This document shows positions 1-6,717 of a stretch of DNA of 11,105 bases, one piece after another; position 1 is the stretch's first letter, and each line of letters starts with the position of its first letter. The notes below the pieces were generated by a model. The model had not been told where the DNA came from. It ran no database searches and saw only the letters and a list, made by a program, of their open reading frames with translations. Origin of the DNA: JBCDBY01 sp039182715. GTDB taxonomy: Bacteria; Planctomycetota; PLA2. Location of the stretch: positions 1-11,105 of the forward strand of contig JBCDBY010000144.1 of assembly GCA_039182715.1 (NCBI GenBank), given 5' to 3'. The translations under genes and the position numbers were made by a program.

Positions 1-1
1 C

Positions 2-82
2 CGGAAGGGCGGGCACTATCACGATCTGTATACGGAGCAGTCGATGCGGGACATTGTGCGGATTGACAACGTGTTGGAGTGA
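2..82 (+). CDS. C-terminal end of a probable ABC transporter ATP-binding/permease protein (partial)
   Basis: The window opens inside a plus-strand reading frame that gives 26 codons and stops at TGA 80-82. The visible tail begins RKGGHYHDLYTEQ. The pattern G-x-Y/H-x-x-L-Y-x-x-Q is typical of the last helix of MsbA/MdlB-type ABC exporters, just after the H-loop region, where ATP-binding domains commonly end in phrases such as 'kGGxYxxLYxxQ'. The remaining residues (DIVRIDNVLE) are an unremarkable tail. No Walker or signature motif lies inside the window, so the call rests on this short match only. The stop is taken as genuine because the sequence after it is a low-complexity heptamer repeat. 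The gene faces the 140-2590 gene convergently. Confidence 0.5.
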   Translation, partial: RKGGHYHDLYTEQSMRDIVRIDNVLE

Positions 83-83
83 G

Positions 84-115
84 GCCGGGGGCTGGGGGCC
101 GGGGGCCGGGGGCTG
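84..115 (+). repeat. GCYGGGG heptamer tandem repeat, possible G-quadruplex
   Basis: About 4.6 copies of a 7-bp unit, GCCGGGG or GCTGGGG, start two bases after the TGA of the upstream gene. The repeat places four runs of five G (87-91, 94-98, 101-105, 108-112) with 2-nt spacers on the strand of the upstream transcript. That is a textbook intramolecular G-quadruplex pattern. It lies wholly between two convergent genes. A role in 3'-end formation is inference. Confidence 0.8.
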
Positions 116-127
116 TTTGCTTCCTCG

Positions 128-154
128 GCTCCCGGTTTTCTAGCCCGGGGGAGC
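128..154. terminator. Possible bidirectional hairpin between convergent genes
   Basis: GCTCCC at 128-133 pairs with GGGAGC at 149-154, and GG 134-135 can add two pairs with CC 145-146 across a 2-nt bulge. The loop contains TTTT and the stop codon of the minus-strand gene. No U-tract follows on either strand, so it is not a canonical intrinsic terminator. Its position at the junction of two convergent genes is the main reason to list it. Confidence 0.25.
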
Positions 155-2590
155 AACGCGGGCCAGCCGGCGCTTCAGGTATTCGTTGTCGGGTTGGCTC
201 TTCAGCAGCTCGCGATAGAGGCGTGCGGCTTCTTCGGCCTGGCCTTGCGCGGCGCGGATGTCGGCTTCCACACCGAGCAGGCGGGGGTCGCCGGCAAGAA
301 GCTGTCGTGCGCGCTTGAGGAAGCCCTCGCTGTTGTACTGCGCGGCCGCCGCCAGATAGGTCTCGCCGGCGAAGCGGCGGGCGAACTGGTGGTTGGGTGC
401 GTCGCGGAGCGACTGCTCGAGCGCATCGCCCATGGATTCGCCGTCGCCTTCGGCGGAGGCGATCTGGGCGCGCAGAATGGAGTCGTAGGGCGCGGGCGGC
501 GCGGCGCGCCAGAGCTGCACCACCCAGCGCAGGATCTGCGGAAGCTCGGGGCTGGCGAGATGACGCGGCGTTTCGAACTCCAGCCGCAGCGTGTCGTCGG
601 TCAGGATGGTCGCCCCGGCGGTCGCCTTTCGAATCGCTTCGTGACCGGCCACGCGCAGGAAGGTGAGGTCCTCCCCGAAGATCGTCGCCGTCCGGGCCGG
701 CACCGGCACGCTGCCCTGCGCGACGCCGACGAGCACGAGGTCGGTGCCCGCGAAGTAGGCCTCGGTCTGGAAGACCTCCGAGAATGTGCGTGCCACCGCG
801 CGCACCTCTTCGAAGCCCATCTGATAAAGCGGAAGCCACTGGCAGGCGACGCCGCCCGGCACGAGCGCGTCGCGGCAAAGCTCGAAGTACTCTCTCGAGT
901 AGAGATCGCCGCCGCCGCGGACCCAGGGGTGAATCGGGTCGGAAGTAATCGCGGCGTACGGGCCGCGCAGTCCCTGGCGCGCGTCGGCGACCACGAGACG
1001 CTCTGGCCGCAGCTCGAGACTCGCGACGGCGTCGGCCACCGCGCCCTCGATTTCGAACACCTCCGGTGCATCCGTGGTGACCGAACGCACGGCACGGTAG
1101 GTCGTTCCGAGGCCGAGTCCGACAATCGCCACATCGCCTTCCGGCTTCATGGCGAGAGGCAGATAGCCGAGCAGCTCGAGGTGCTGCACGTCGCCGACCG
1201 ACTGCTCGGTGGCGACCGCCTTGCCGTCCACGAGCAGGCTTTGCGGTCCGTACCACCGGAAGAGGCTGACCGTCGCCTCGCGGCCGTGGCGGGTGAAGGG
1301 CAGGTCGACGCCGTCCTGCCACGCCTCTTCGTCGATCTTCCCGTCCCGGACGTAGCGCTGGGGTGCATAGAACACGCCGACGTGCAGGCGCTCCCACGCG
1401 CGCGCCGGCTGCGGCAGCAGGGAAAGCGCGACCAGCGCGACGAAGGCGATCTGAAGCGGTCGTCGCGCCGCGAGCATCGCCACGACGAGCGCGACCCCGG
1501 CCACGGTGCCGTGGGGGCCGAGGACCGGAATGAAGAGGAACACCGCCATCGTCGATCCCGTGATGGAGAGCAGCGTGTTCCAGCCGTAGAGACGCCCCGT
1601 CGCGCGACCGGTGGCTTGCGCGGCGGCGAGCGGAAATGCGAGGCCCGAGCCGATCGAGCCCGGCAGCAACACGAGCGACGCCAGCATGAACTTCACCAGC
1701 GTGCCGGTGCCGAACGCGTCGCCCCACGCCAGATACGAGGCGAGATAGGCGCGCGGAAGGAAGACGATGGCGTACGAGCCGGCCGCAAACAGCAGCGCGG
1801 TCGTGAGCACGACCCAGGGAAGCGCGCGCTCGGGATCGACGCGGCGCGCGAGACGGGTGCCGAGCGCGCTCCCGATGCCGATGCCGGCGAGGAAGACCGC
1901 GAGGACCGTGGTGAACGAGTAGGTGGACGACCCGAAGACCAGCACGAGCTGGCGGGCGAACGACACCTCGCTGGCCATGCCGAGGAAGCCGGAGATAGCG
2001 AAGAGATAGATCGACCGGCGCGGGATCGATCCGGCCTCGGCTGCGTCGAGCGGTCCGGTCGCCGGTACCGTCCAGCTGCCGGCCGCGGCCACCGTGGTGC
2101 CGATCGCGGCGAGCAGCATCGTTGTGGAGAGACCGAACGCGGGGAGCAGAACGAAACCGGCGAGCAACGTGCCGGTAACGCCGCCGAGCGTGTTCCAGGC
2201 GTAAAGCCAGCCGAGATCGCGGCCGCGATTCGCGGCGGCCAGCGCCGGCAGCGTCCCGCCCATCAGGATGGCGGCGGGCAACGGGACGAGAACGCTGGTG
2301 AGGAATCCACCGCCCGCGGCGAGCCGCAGCCAGAGCGGGCTCAAGAGCGCGAGGATCGTGACCGCGATCTCGAGTTTTGCATAGAGCCGCGCCGGATTCG
2401 GGGAGCGGTCGGCGCGCGGCCCGAACAGGAACGCGCCGATCGCCATGCCGCCGATCACCGCCGCCAGCACGCCCGCCAGCGCCGTCGCGGTACCGCCCAC
2501 GAGCTGCGCCATGCGGCGGAACCAGGCGACCTCGAGGATCAGCACGGACATGCCGGAGCAGAAGAGCAGGAAGCAGTAGCGTCGGGTCAT
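140..2590 (-). CDS. Fused multi-pass membrane / spermidine-synthase-like protein with C-terminal TPR-like tail
   Basis: 816 residues. Residues 1-400 are hydrophobic and form two homologous halves. Each half opens with a G-x-x-x-L/A-x-E-V motif (about 13-21 and 201-209) and closes with L-Y-x-W-N-T-L (129-135 and 334-340), the layout of the 'fused MFS/spermidine synthase' family. A short extracytoplasmic-like segment is followed by a Rossmann methyltransferase-type fold: glycine-rich VAIVGLGLGTT at 487-497, an acidic FEIE at 512-515, and the conserved SDPIHPW at 550-556 with GDLYSREYFE at 561-570, the equivalent of the spermidine synthase catalytic DP region. Residues 700-816 are helical and TPR-like. 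The true substrate is unknown; these proteins are often misannotated as aminopropyltransferases. The ATG at 2588-2590 is preceded by GGAG at a 9-nt spacing, supporting this start. The stop is TAG. It is convergent with the ABC-like gene and divergent from 2675. Confidence 0.85.
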   Translation of the reverse strand: MTRRYCFLLFCSGMSVLILEVAWFRRMAQLVGGTATALAGVLAAVIGGMAIGAFLFGPRADRSPNPARLYAKLEIAVTILALLSPLWLRLAAGGGFLTSVLVPLPAAILMGGTLPALAAANRGRDLGWLYAWNTLGGVTGTLLAGFVLLPAFGLSTTMLLAAIGTTVAAAGSWTVPATGPLDAAEAGSIPRRSIYLFAISGFLGMASEVSFARQLVLVFGSSTYSFTTVLAVFLAGIGIGSALGTRLARRVDPERALPWVVLTTALLFAAGSYAIVFLPRAYLASYLAWGDAFGTGTLVKFMLASLVLLPGSIGSGLAFPLAAAQATGRATGRLYGWNTLLSITGSTMAVFLFIPVLGPHGTVAGVALVVAMLAARRPLQIAFVALVALSLLPQPARAWERLHVGVFYAPQRYVRDGKIDEEAWQDGVDLPFTRHGREATVSLFRWYGPQSLLVDGKAVATEQSVGDVQHLELLGYLPLAMKPEGDVAIVGLGLGTTYRAVRSVTTDAPEVFEIEGAVADAVASLELRPERLVVADARQGLRGPYAAITSDPIHPWVRGGGDLYSREYFELCRDALVPGGVACQWLPLYQMGFEEVRAVARTFSEVFQTEAYFAGTDLVLVGVAQGSVPVPARTATIFGEDLTFLRVAGHEAIRKATAGATILTDDTLRLEFETPRHLASPELPQILRWVVQLWRAAPPAPYDSILRAQIASAEGDGESMGDALEQSLRDAPNHQFARRFAGETYLAAAAQYNSEGFLKRARQLLAGDPRLLGVEADIRAAQGQAEEAARLYRELLKSQPDNEYLKRRLARVAPPG

Positions 2591-2651
2591 GCGGCAAAGC
2601 TCCAGCGAATACCGGTCCGGGTGGAGCGGTAGGAGCGGGGAGGGCGCAACT

Positions 2652-2657
2652 TACAAT
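2652..2657 (+). promoter_or_regulatory. Candidate -10 box TACAAT for the DUF3137-like/lemA operon
   Basis: TACAAT differs from TATAAT at one base and lies 17 nt before the ATG at 2675, inside the 84-bp divergent gap. No convincing -35 hexamer is visible at 16-18 nt upstream. There is no Shine-Dalgarno sequence before the ATG, so the predicted leader would be only about 10 nt. Assignment is by eye. Confidence 0.4.
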
Positions 2658-2674
2658 CTCGCGCTCGCGTCCGC

Positions 2675-3367
2675 ATGGAAGTTGTCGCCGTCCTTTTCTT
2701 CATCGGTATCGCCGTCACGGCGATCTGGTGGAGCTACCACGCGAAGAAGAAGCGGCGGGAGCTGATGGCCCGCATCGCCGAGCAGCGGGGCGCCCGCTAC
2801 CTCGCGAAAGACCCGTGGGGGCTCTCCAGCGTCCACGAGCGTCGCTTCTCCACGCTGCGGACCGGCTCGCGGCGCTACGCCTACAACGTGGTCCACGGGG
2901 ACTGGGAGACAAAGCCGTTCTGGCTCTTCGACCATCACTACGAGACCTACAGCCACGACAAGAACGGCCGCAAGACGCATCACCACTACCGCACCTTCCT
3001 GCTGCTGGAGACCAATCTCGACCTCGGCGGTCTGGAGGTGCGACCGGAAGGCTTCTTCGACAAGGTGAAGTCCGCGTTCGGTTTCGACGACATCGACTTC
3101 GAGTCGGCGGAGTTCTCGCGCAAGTGGTTCGTCAGCGCGGAGGACCGGGAGTTCGCCTTTCAGGTCTTCCACGCGCGCATGATCGAGCACTTTCTGACCT
3201 TGGGCGATCTGCGCATGGCGACGGCGGGGCCCTACGTGCTGCTGCGGGTGGGCCGCAACCTGATGAACGAGGAAGAGATGAACCGCACCTTCGTCCACGC
3301 CCGCGACTTCCTGGAGCGGCTGCCGCGCTTTGTCCGCAAGGATCGCGCCCTCGGGGGGGAACGATGA
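2675..3367 (+). CDS. Single-pass membrane protein, DUF3137-like, partner of LemA
   Basis: 230 residues. A single hydrophobic segment (about 3-20) is followed by a basic stop-transfer stretch (HAKKKRRE, 22-29), so the bulk probably faces the cytoplasm. The soluble part has a histidine-rich turn (DKNGRKTHHHY, 95-105). It then shows the pattern FLLLETNLDLGGLEVRPE (108-125), DDIDFESAEFSRKWFVSAED (138-157), and a helix with ARMIEHFL (167-174). This layout, a TM helix followed by 'l-P-x-F-x-v-x-P-E ... F-x-F-s-x-x-Y-x-V-x-g-x-D', resembles DUF3137-type proteins that are commonly encoded beside lemA. I infer the family from pattern and context, not from a search. Function is unknown. Its TGA stop overlaps the lemA ATG (ATGA), indicating translational coupling. 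The ATG is chosen because the TM helix follows at once and it sits just after a TACAAT box. Confidence 0.75.
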   Translation: MEVVAVLFFIGIAVTAIWWSYHAKKKRRELMARIAEQRGARYLAKDPWGLSSVHERRFSTLRTGSRRYAYNVVHGDWETKPFWLFDHHYETYSHDKNGRKTHHHYRTFLLLETNLDLGGLEVRPEGFFDKVKSAFGFDDIDFESAEFSRKWFVSAEDREFAFQVFHARMIEHFLTLGDLRMATAGPYVLLRVGRNLMNEEEMNRTFVHARDFLERLPRFVRKDRALGGER

Positions 3368-3933
3368 ACGGCGCAGAACCCGCATTCTTCGTGATCATCG
3401 GCGTGCTGCTGGTGATCCTGCTGTGGTTTTTCGGGACCTACAACGGCCTCGTCCGTCTGCGGAATCACATGCGCGAGTCGTGGCACAACATCGACGTGCA
3501 GCTCAAGCGCCGCTACGACCTCATCCCGAACCTGGTCAGCACGGTCAAGGGCTACGCGAAGCACGAGCAGGAGCTGCTGGAACGCGTCATGCGCGAACGC
3601 GCCAAGGCGCACGAGAATCACGGAAGCGTCGCGAGCCAGGAGGCGGACGAGCGGCCGCTGGTTCGTTCGCTGGGCCGGCTCATCGCCCTGCAGGAAGCCT
3701 ATCCCGACCTCAAGGCGGACACGCAGTTCCTTGCGCTCCAGGAGGAGCTCGTCGACACCGAGGACCGCATCGCCGCCGCGCGTCGCTTCTTCAACGCGAA
3801 CGTGCGCGACTACAACTCCCGCTGCGAGACGATGCCGTCGGCCATCGTCGCCGGCATGTTCGGCCACAAGCCCGAGAGCTTCTGGGAAGTGGAAGAGGCC
3901 AGCGTCCGCGAGAACCCGGCCCTCGACCTCTAA
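3364..3933 (+). CDS. lemA: LemA family protein
   Basis: 189 residues, the usual LemA length. An N-terminal membrane helix (about 7-23) leads into the hallmark YNGLVRLRNHMRESW (26-40). The most conserved LemA block follows, NIDVQLKRRYDLIPNLV (42-58), continuing as TVKGYAKHEQELLERV. The rest forms long helices with the second signature EAYPDLKADTQFLALQEEL (111-129) and RRFFNANVRDYN (140-151), and a typical tail ending in an F-x-x-x-E element. LemA proteins are membrane-anchored helical-bundle proteins of unknown biochemical function. The start ATG overlaps the previous stop, with a purine-rich GGGGGGA four nt upstream as ribosome binding site. The two genes form an operon. Confidence 0.95.
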   Translation: MNGAEPAFFVIIGVLLVILLWFFGTYNGLVRLRNHMRESWHNIDVQLKRRYDLIPNLVSTVKGYAKHEQELLERVMRERAKAHENHGSVASQEADERPLVRSLGRLIALQEAYPDLKADTQFLALQEELVDTEDRIAAARRFFNANVRDYNSRCETMPSAIVAGMFGHKPESFWEVEEASVRENPALDL

Positions 3934-3973
3934 CGTCGAACGTCAAACGTCCAACGTCCAACGTCAAACGTAA
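3932..3973. repeat. AACGTCN heptamer tandem repeat at convergent junction
   Basis: Just under six copies of a 7-bp unit: AACGTCG, AACGTCA, AACGTCC, AACGTCC, AACGTCA, then AACGTAA. The array begins inside the lemA TAA stop codon (3931-3933) and ends one base before the TAG stop of the minus-strand Dabb gene (3974-3976), so it makes up the entire convergent intergenic region. ACGT within each unit is self-complementary, but no strong hairpin is formed. Similar heptamers, which translate as TSNVQRP-type junk peptides, are familiar from environmental genomes. Confidence 0.85.
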
Positions 3974-4267
3974 CTAGACGAACCAGTCGAGCGCGACGAC
4001 CTCGTTCACGATCGGCTTGATGTTCTCCTCGAGCACCTGGACGTGCTCGGGATGTTCGGCATACGCCTCGAGGGCGTCCTTGCCGTCGAGGCGCACGACG
4101 AGTCCGTGCGTGAACTGCTTGCCGCGATCGGTGAACGTCGGCCCGAAGGAGATGGAGGCGACGCCGGGAATCTTGTCCTGCAGCGCGCGAAGGCGGTCGC
4201 CCATGAGTGCCACCTGTTCCGGCGGCGTGTCCGGCTGCACCGCGAAGAGAACCACGTGTTCGACCAT
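3974..4267 (-). CDS. Stress-responsive alpha/beta-barrel (Dabb) domain protein
   Basis: 97 residues, one complete Dabb domain (ferredoxin-like dimeric alpha/beta barrel). It starts with the family's M-V-E-H-V-V-L-F (1-8), which carries the conserved histidine. It continues with a helix ending in IPGV (33-36), the strand ISFGPTF, THGLVVRL (53-60), and the closing A-L-E-A-Y-x-x-H-P-x-H (66-76) and V-A-L-D-W (91-95). Such proteins act as small dimers; substrates are mostly unknown. The gene lies 17 nt downstream of the FG-GAP/ASPIC gene on the same strand. It could be co-transcribed with it or use its own -10-like box. The stop is TAG, abutting the AACGTCN repeat. Confidence 0.9.
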   Translation of the reverse strand: MVEHVVLFAVQPDTPPEQVALMGDRLRALQDKIPGVASISFGPTFTDRGKQFTHGLVVRLDGKDALEAYAEHPEHVQVLEENIKPIVNEVVALDWFV

Positions 4268-4273
4268 GACCGG

Positions 4274-4279
4274 ATCCTA
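4274..4279 (-). promoter_or_regulatory. Candidate -10 box TAGGAT, near-leaderless start of the Dabb gene
   Basis: On the minus strand TAGGAT is followed by six bases (CCGGTC) and then the ATG at 4267. No Shine-Dalgarno sequence is present. With a usual 6-7 nt distance from the -10 box, transcription would begin at or next to the A of ATG. The same arrangement, TACGAT then CCGCCC then ATG, precedes the gene at 6718. Inference from position and similarity only. Confidence 0.35.
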
Positions 4280-4284
4280 TCCGA

Positions 4285-6663
4285 TCAACGGAGACGCTCG
4301 ATTGCCTGCTCCCCCTCGCGAATCCGGATGTGGCGGTCGACCGGCAGGTCGGTCCATTCCTGCGTGTGGCCCGACGGCCAGCGAAGCACGAATCGATCGA
4401 TCTTCTTCGCAGAGCCGAGGCCGAAATTCACGCGCGATGCCTGCTGCCCGATGAAGTTGTTGGGCGCAAACAGCTCGCGGACCAGCACGCGCTCGCCCAC
4501 GTGCGCCTCCATGCGCGCGCCGAGACCGAGTCGGTTGGAATCGGTGCCCTCGAGCTCGACGATGAGACGCGCCTGCTTGGGGAAGCGGTTGCGGTAAATC
4601 CGCAGCGGTCCGAGGCTGGACGAGCGCAGAATGAGATCGGGCGCGAGATCGCCGTCGATGTCCGCCCAGAGGGCCGCGCGCCCGTCGCCGCGGAATCCGG
4701 CGCCGCTTACGTAGGTCAGGTTCTCGAACCGGAAGTCCCCGGCGTTCCACAGGACCACGTTGGGCTCGAAGGCGCTGAGGTTTTTGTCGGGCGGGTACTC
4801 CCACGGAGTCTCCACCCAAAACTCCCGTCGGGATTCATCGACGTCGCCGTAGGCGTCGACCAGCCCGTACCGATTCGTGGGCCGCGCCACGGCGGCCCGC
4901 CAGACGCAGCTTCACCCGTCGGGTCCGTAGTTCTCGACGCTCTGGTAGCCCGCCGGCACGTAGACGTCGAGACGGCCGTCCCCGTCCATGTCGACCATCG
5001 AGGGGCCGTACGCCCAACCGTTGGTGAAGAGCCCCTGGACCTTCATGTCGAGGGAGGTCGAGGTGCGCAACACCTCGTCGCCGTCGAAGAAGCCGAGCAC
5101 CAGCTCGTGGACCCCCGGAGGGAAGTCCTCGGTCCGCAGGTTCTGGTGAATGCGCTGGCCGGCGCGGCTCGACATGTTCGCGACGTAGGCGTCGGGGATT
5201 CCATCGCCGTCGAGATCGCCCGCGGCCACGCCCATCGAAAATCCGCCGAAGGCGCGGGCGAACGGCAGCTCGGTGAACGTTCCGTCGCCGTCGTTGCGGA
5301 GGATCGCGTTCTCGCCCATGTGGTTGGCGGCCAGGACGTCGACGTCGCCGTCCCCGTCGAAGTCGCCCGGCGCGAGTCCGTAGATCTCGCGATGACCGGC
5401 GCTCGCGCCCGCCTCCTCCGTCACGTTGGTGAACTTGCCGTCCCCGTCGTTGCGAAGCAGCACGCAGGGGCGGCCGGTCCAGTCCCCGATCCAGCGCCCG
5501 CGCTGCTTCTGGTCCTTCGGCGCGTGACCGGCGAGTCGAACGAGGAGATCGACGTCGCCGTCCCCGTCGTAGTCGAAGACGGTCGCGCCGCCGAGTTCGG
5601 GCGTCGGCAGCACCGCCGCGGGATCGTGGCGGAAGGTGCCGTCGCGGAGGTTGCGATAGAGCAGGACCAGGCGGCCGTAGTCGAACAGCAGATCGGGATA
5701 GCCGTCGTTGTCGATGTCGGCGACCGTGACGTCACGAAAGTGGCCCCGGCGGCGCCCCGGCTTGGTCAGAAGACCGGAGCCGAGGGAGCGGTCTTCAAAT
5801 GTGCCGTCGCCCTTGCCGCGATAGAGCAGCACGTTGCTGGTGTCGAGCACAAGCAGGTCGATGTGGCCGTCGCGGTCGTAGTCGAGCAACGCAGTCGATT
5901 CGAAGATCGTCGCGGCCTTCTCTTCGAAGGTGTCCCTCAGCATCTTGGGCAGCACCCCGCTCGTGTCGGTGATCTCCTCGAGCAGGGCGTGGGGCGCGGT
6001 GCGCTCTTCGAGCCAGACCAGTCGCACACCCTCGACGAACCCGGGCGCGGTGGCAGACCGGTCGGGAACCGTGCGGTAGTCGATCGCGAAGCGGGACGCG
6101 ATCTCGAGCCGGTTGCCCGCCTCGCCCTGCCCTTCGATTTCGATCGCCCACGTGCCGGTAAAGGCCCCGTCGAGCTCGCCGTAGGTGCGCGGCGAGAGGT
6201 TGCAGATGTGGACGTGCACGCGATCCCGGACCGCGAGTTGACCAAGCCGCACCTGCAGCCACGCCAGCAGATCTTCGACGGTGCCGGTTTCGCCCTTCTC
6301 CCAGCGCACGGTGCGGGCGAAGCCAAAATCGCGCAGCGCCCCGGCGCCCGCAGGCGTCTCCACGGGCGCGGCGCCGATCACACGCTGCCAGTGCGTGGAG
6401 GCGCTGTTCTTCAGGTCCTCTTCGAGCAGCGGCGCCAGCTCGTGCTGCAGCTGGTGCGCCCGCCGTTCGATCTTCCAGACGTAATCGAGGATTGCCGGGT
6501 CGAGCTCGAACTCGTCCTTGCGGATGTCGAACGGCGCCGGCGCCGGCGACGCGTCCGCGTCCGGGTCTGACGGGCGCTCTTCACCGGGGCGCGGCCAAAA
6601 GGCGAAGGCCACCACCAGGGCGGCGACGGTCGATCCACCGAGCAACCAGCGCATGTCGCCCAT
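4285..6663 (-). CDS. FG-GAP/VCBS-repeat ASPIC/UnbV protein with in-frame TGA, predicted selenoprotein
   Basis: Read through the TGA at 4912-4914, this is one 792-residue protein with the TGA as residue 584. The N-terminus has a membrane anchor or signal (about 5-22) and a Pro/Asp-rich linker, then an unassigned helical region (50-245). FG-GAP calcium loops of the D-x-D-x-D-G-x-x-D type follow at 261, 316, 364, 434, 483 and 558. After the TGA come S-C-V-W-R-A-A, a seventh loop DIDGDLAPD (668-676), and a full ASPIC/UnbV domain (about 709-781), with GLGARMEAHVGERVLVREL and LRWPSG. Both halves are in the same frame, and only together do they make a complete family member. A second start at GTG 4890 is possible but has no ribosome binding site and would drop the SCVWRAA residues. 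A stem-loop fitting a bacterial SECIS follows the TGA, and a second TGA-containing gene lies nearby, so selenocysteine (U-S-C) is favoured. A nonsense mutation or sequencing error is the alternative. ATG 6663 was chosen; ATG 6654 is also possible. Confidence 0.75.
4879..4914 (-). promoter_or_regulatory. UGA codon plus candidate bacterial SECIS element in the FG-GAP/ASPIC gene
   Basis: Reading the minus strand: TGA (4914-4912), 13-nt spacer AGCTGCGTCTGGC, 5' arm GGGCCGC (4898-4892), loop CGTGGC (4891-4886), 3' arm GCGGCCC (4885-4879). The stem is seven perfect G-C pairs. A G is the second loop base, 21 nt after the UGA. Published bacterial SECIS rules ask for a short stem, a 3-14 nt loop with a G in its first two bases, and about 16-37 nt between the UGA and the loop. 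This fits. GC-rich DNA forms hairpins easily, so alone it is suggestive only. Confidence 0.55.
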
Positions 6664-6705
6664 GGTAGCAATCGAATCGCATCGTTCGGCGGTCCGCGGC
6701 CGGTG

Positions 6706-6711
6706 TACGAT
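6706..6711 (+). promoter_or_regulatory. Candidate -10 box TACGAT, near-leaderless start of the beta-helix gene cluster
   Basis: TACGAT lies six bases before the ATG at 6718 in the 54-bp gap between divergent genes. No ribosome binding site precedes the ATG and no good -35 is visible. The minus-strand gene starting at 6663 must have its promoter in the same gap; the best candidate is a weak TTCGAT at 6676-6671, seven bases before its ATG. Promoters for both directions therefore overlap or sit back to back. Confidence 0.35.
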
Positions 6712-6717
6712 CCGCCC

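Noticed and set aside
80..82. A third recoded TGA at the end of the ABC-like gene
   Set aside because: The frame beyond it translates a low-complexity G-rich repeat and soon meets TAG, so it is an ordinary stop.
194..2632. 812-residue open frame on the plus strand opposite the spermidine-synthase-like gene
   Set aside because: It is rich in Arg, Glu, Gly and His, has no family motif, and lies antisense to a gene with clear conserved motifs. Long antisense frames are common in GC-rich DNA.
3932..3973. CRISPR array
   Set aside because: The unit is only 7 bp with no spacers, so it is a simple tandem repeat.
4285..4890. Separate small gene starting at GTG 4890
   Set aside because: There is no ribosome binding site, the in-frame residues between the TGA and the GTG look like conserved coding sequence, and the product would be only the C-terminal half of a known protein family.
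4330..6570. 746-residue open frame on the plus strand opposite the FG-GAP/ASPIC gene
   Set aside because: It is antisense to the repeated calcium-binding loops, and its Val/Ala/Asp-rich repeats mirror the GTCGCCGTC codon pattern of those loops. No domain is recognisable.
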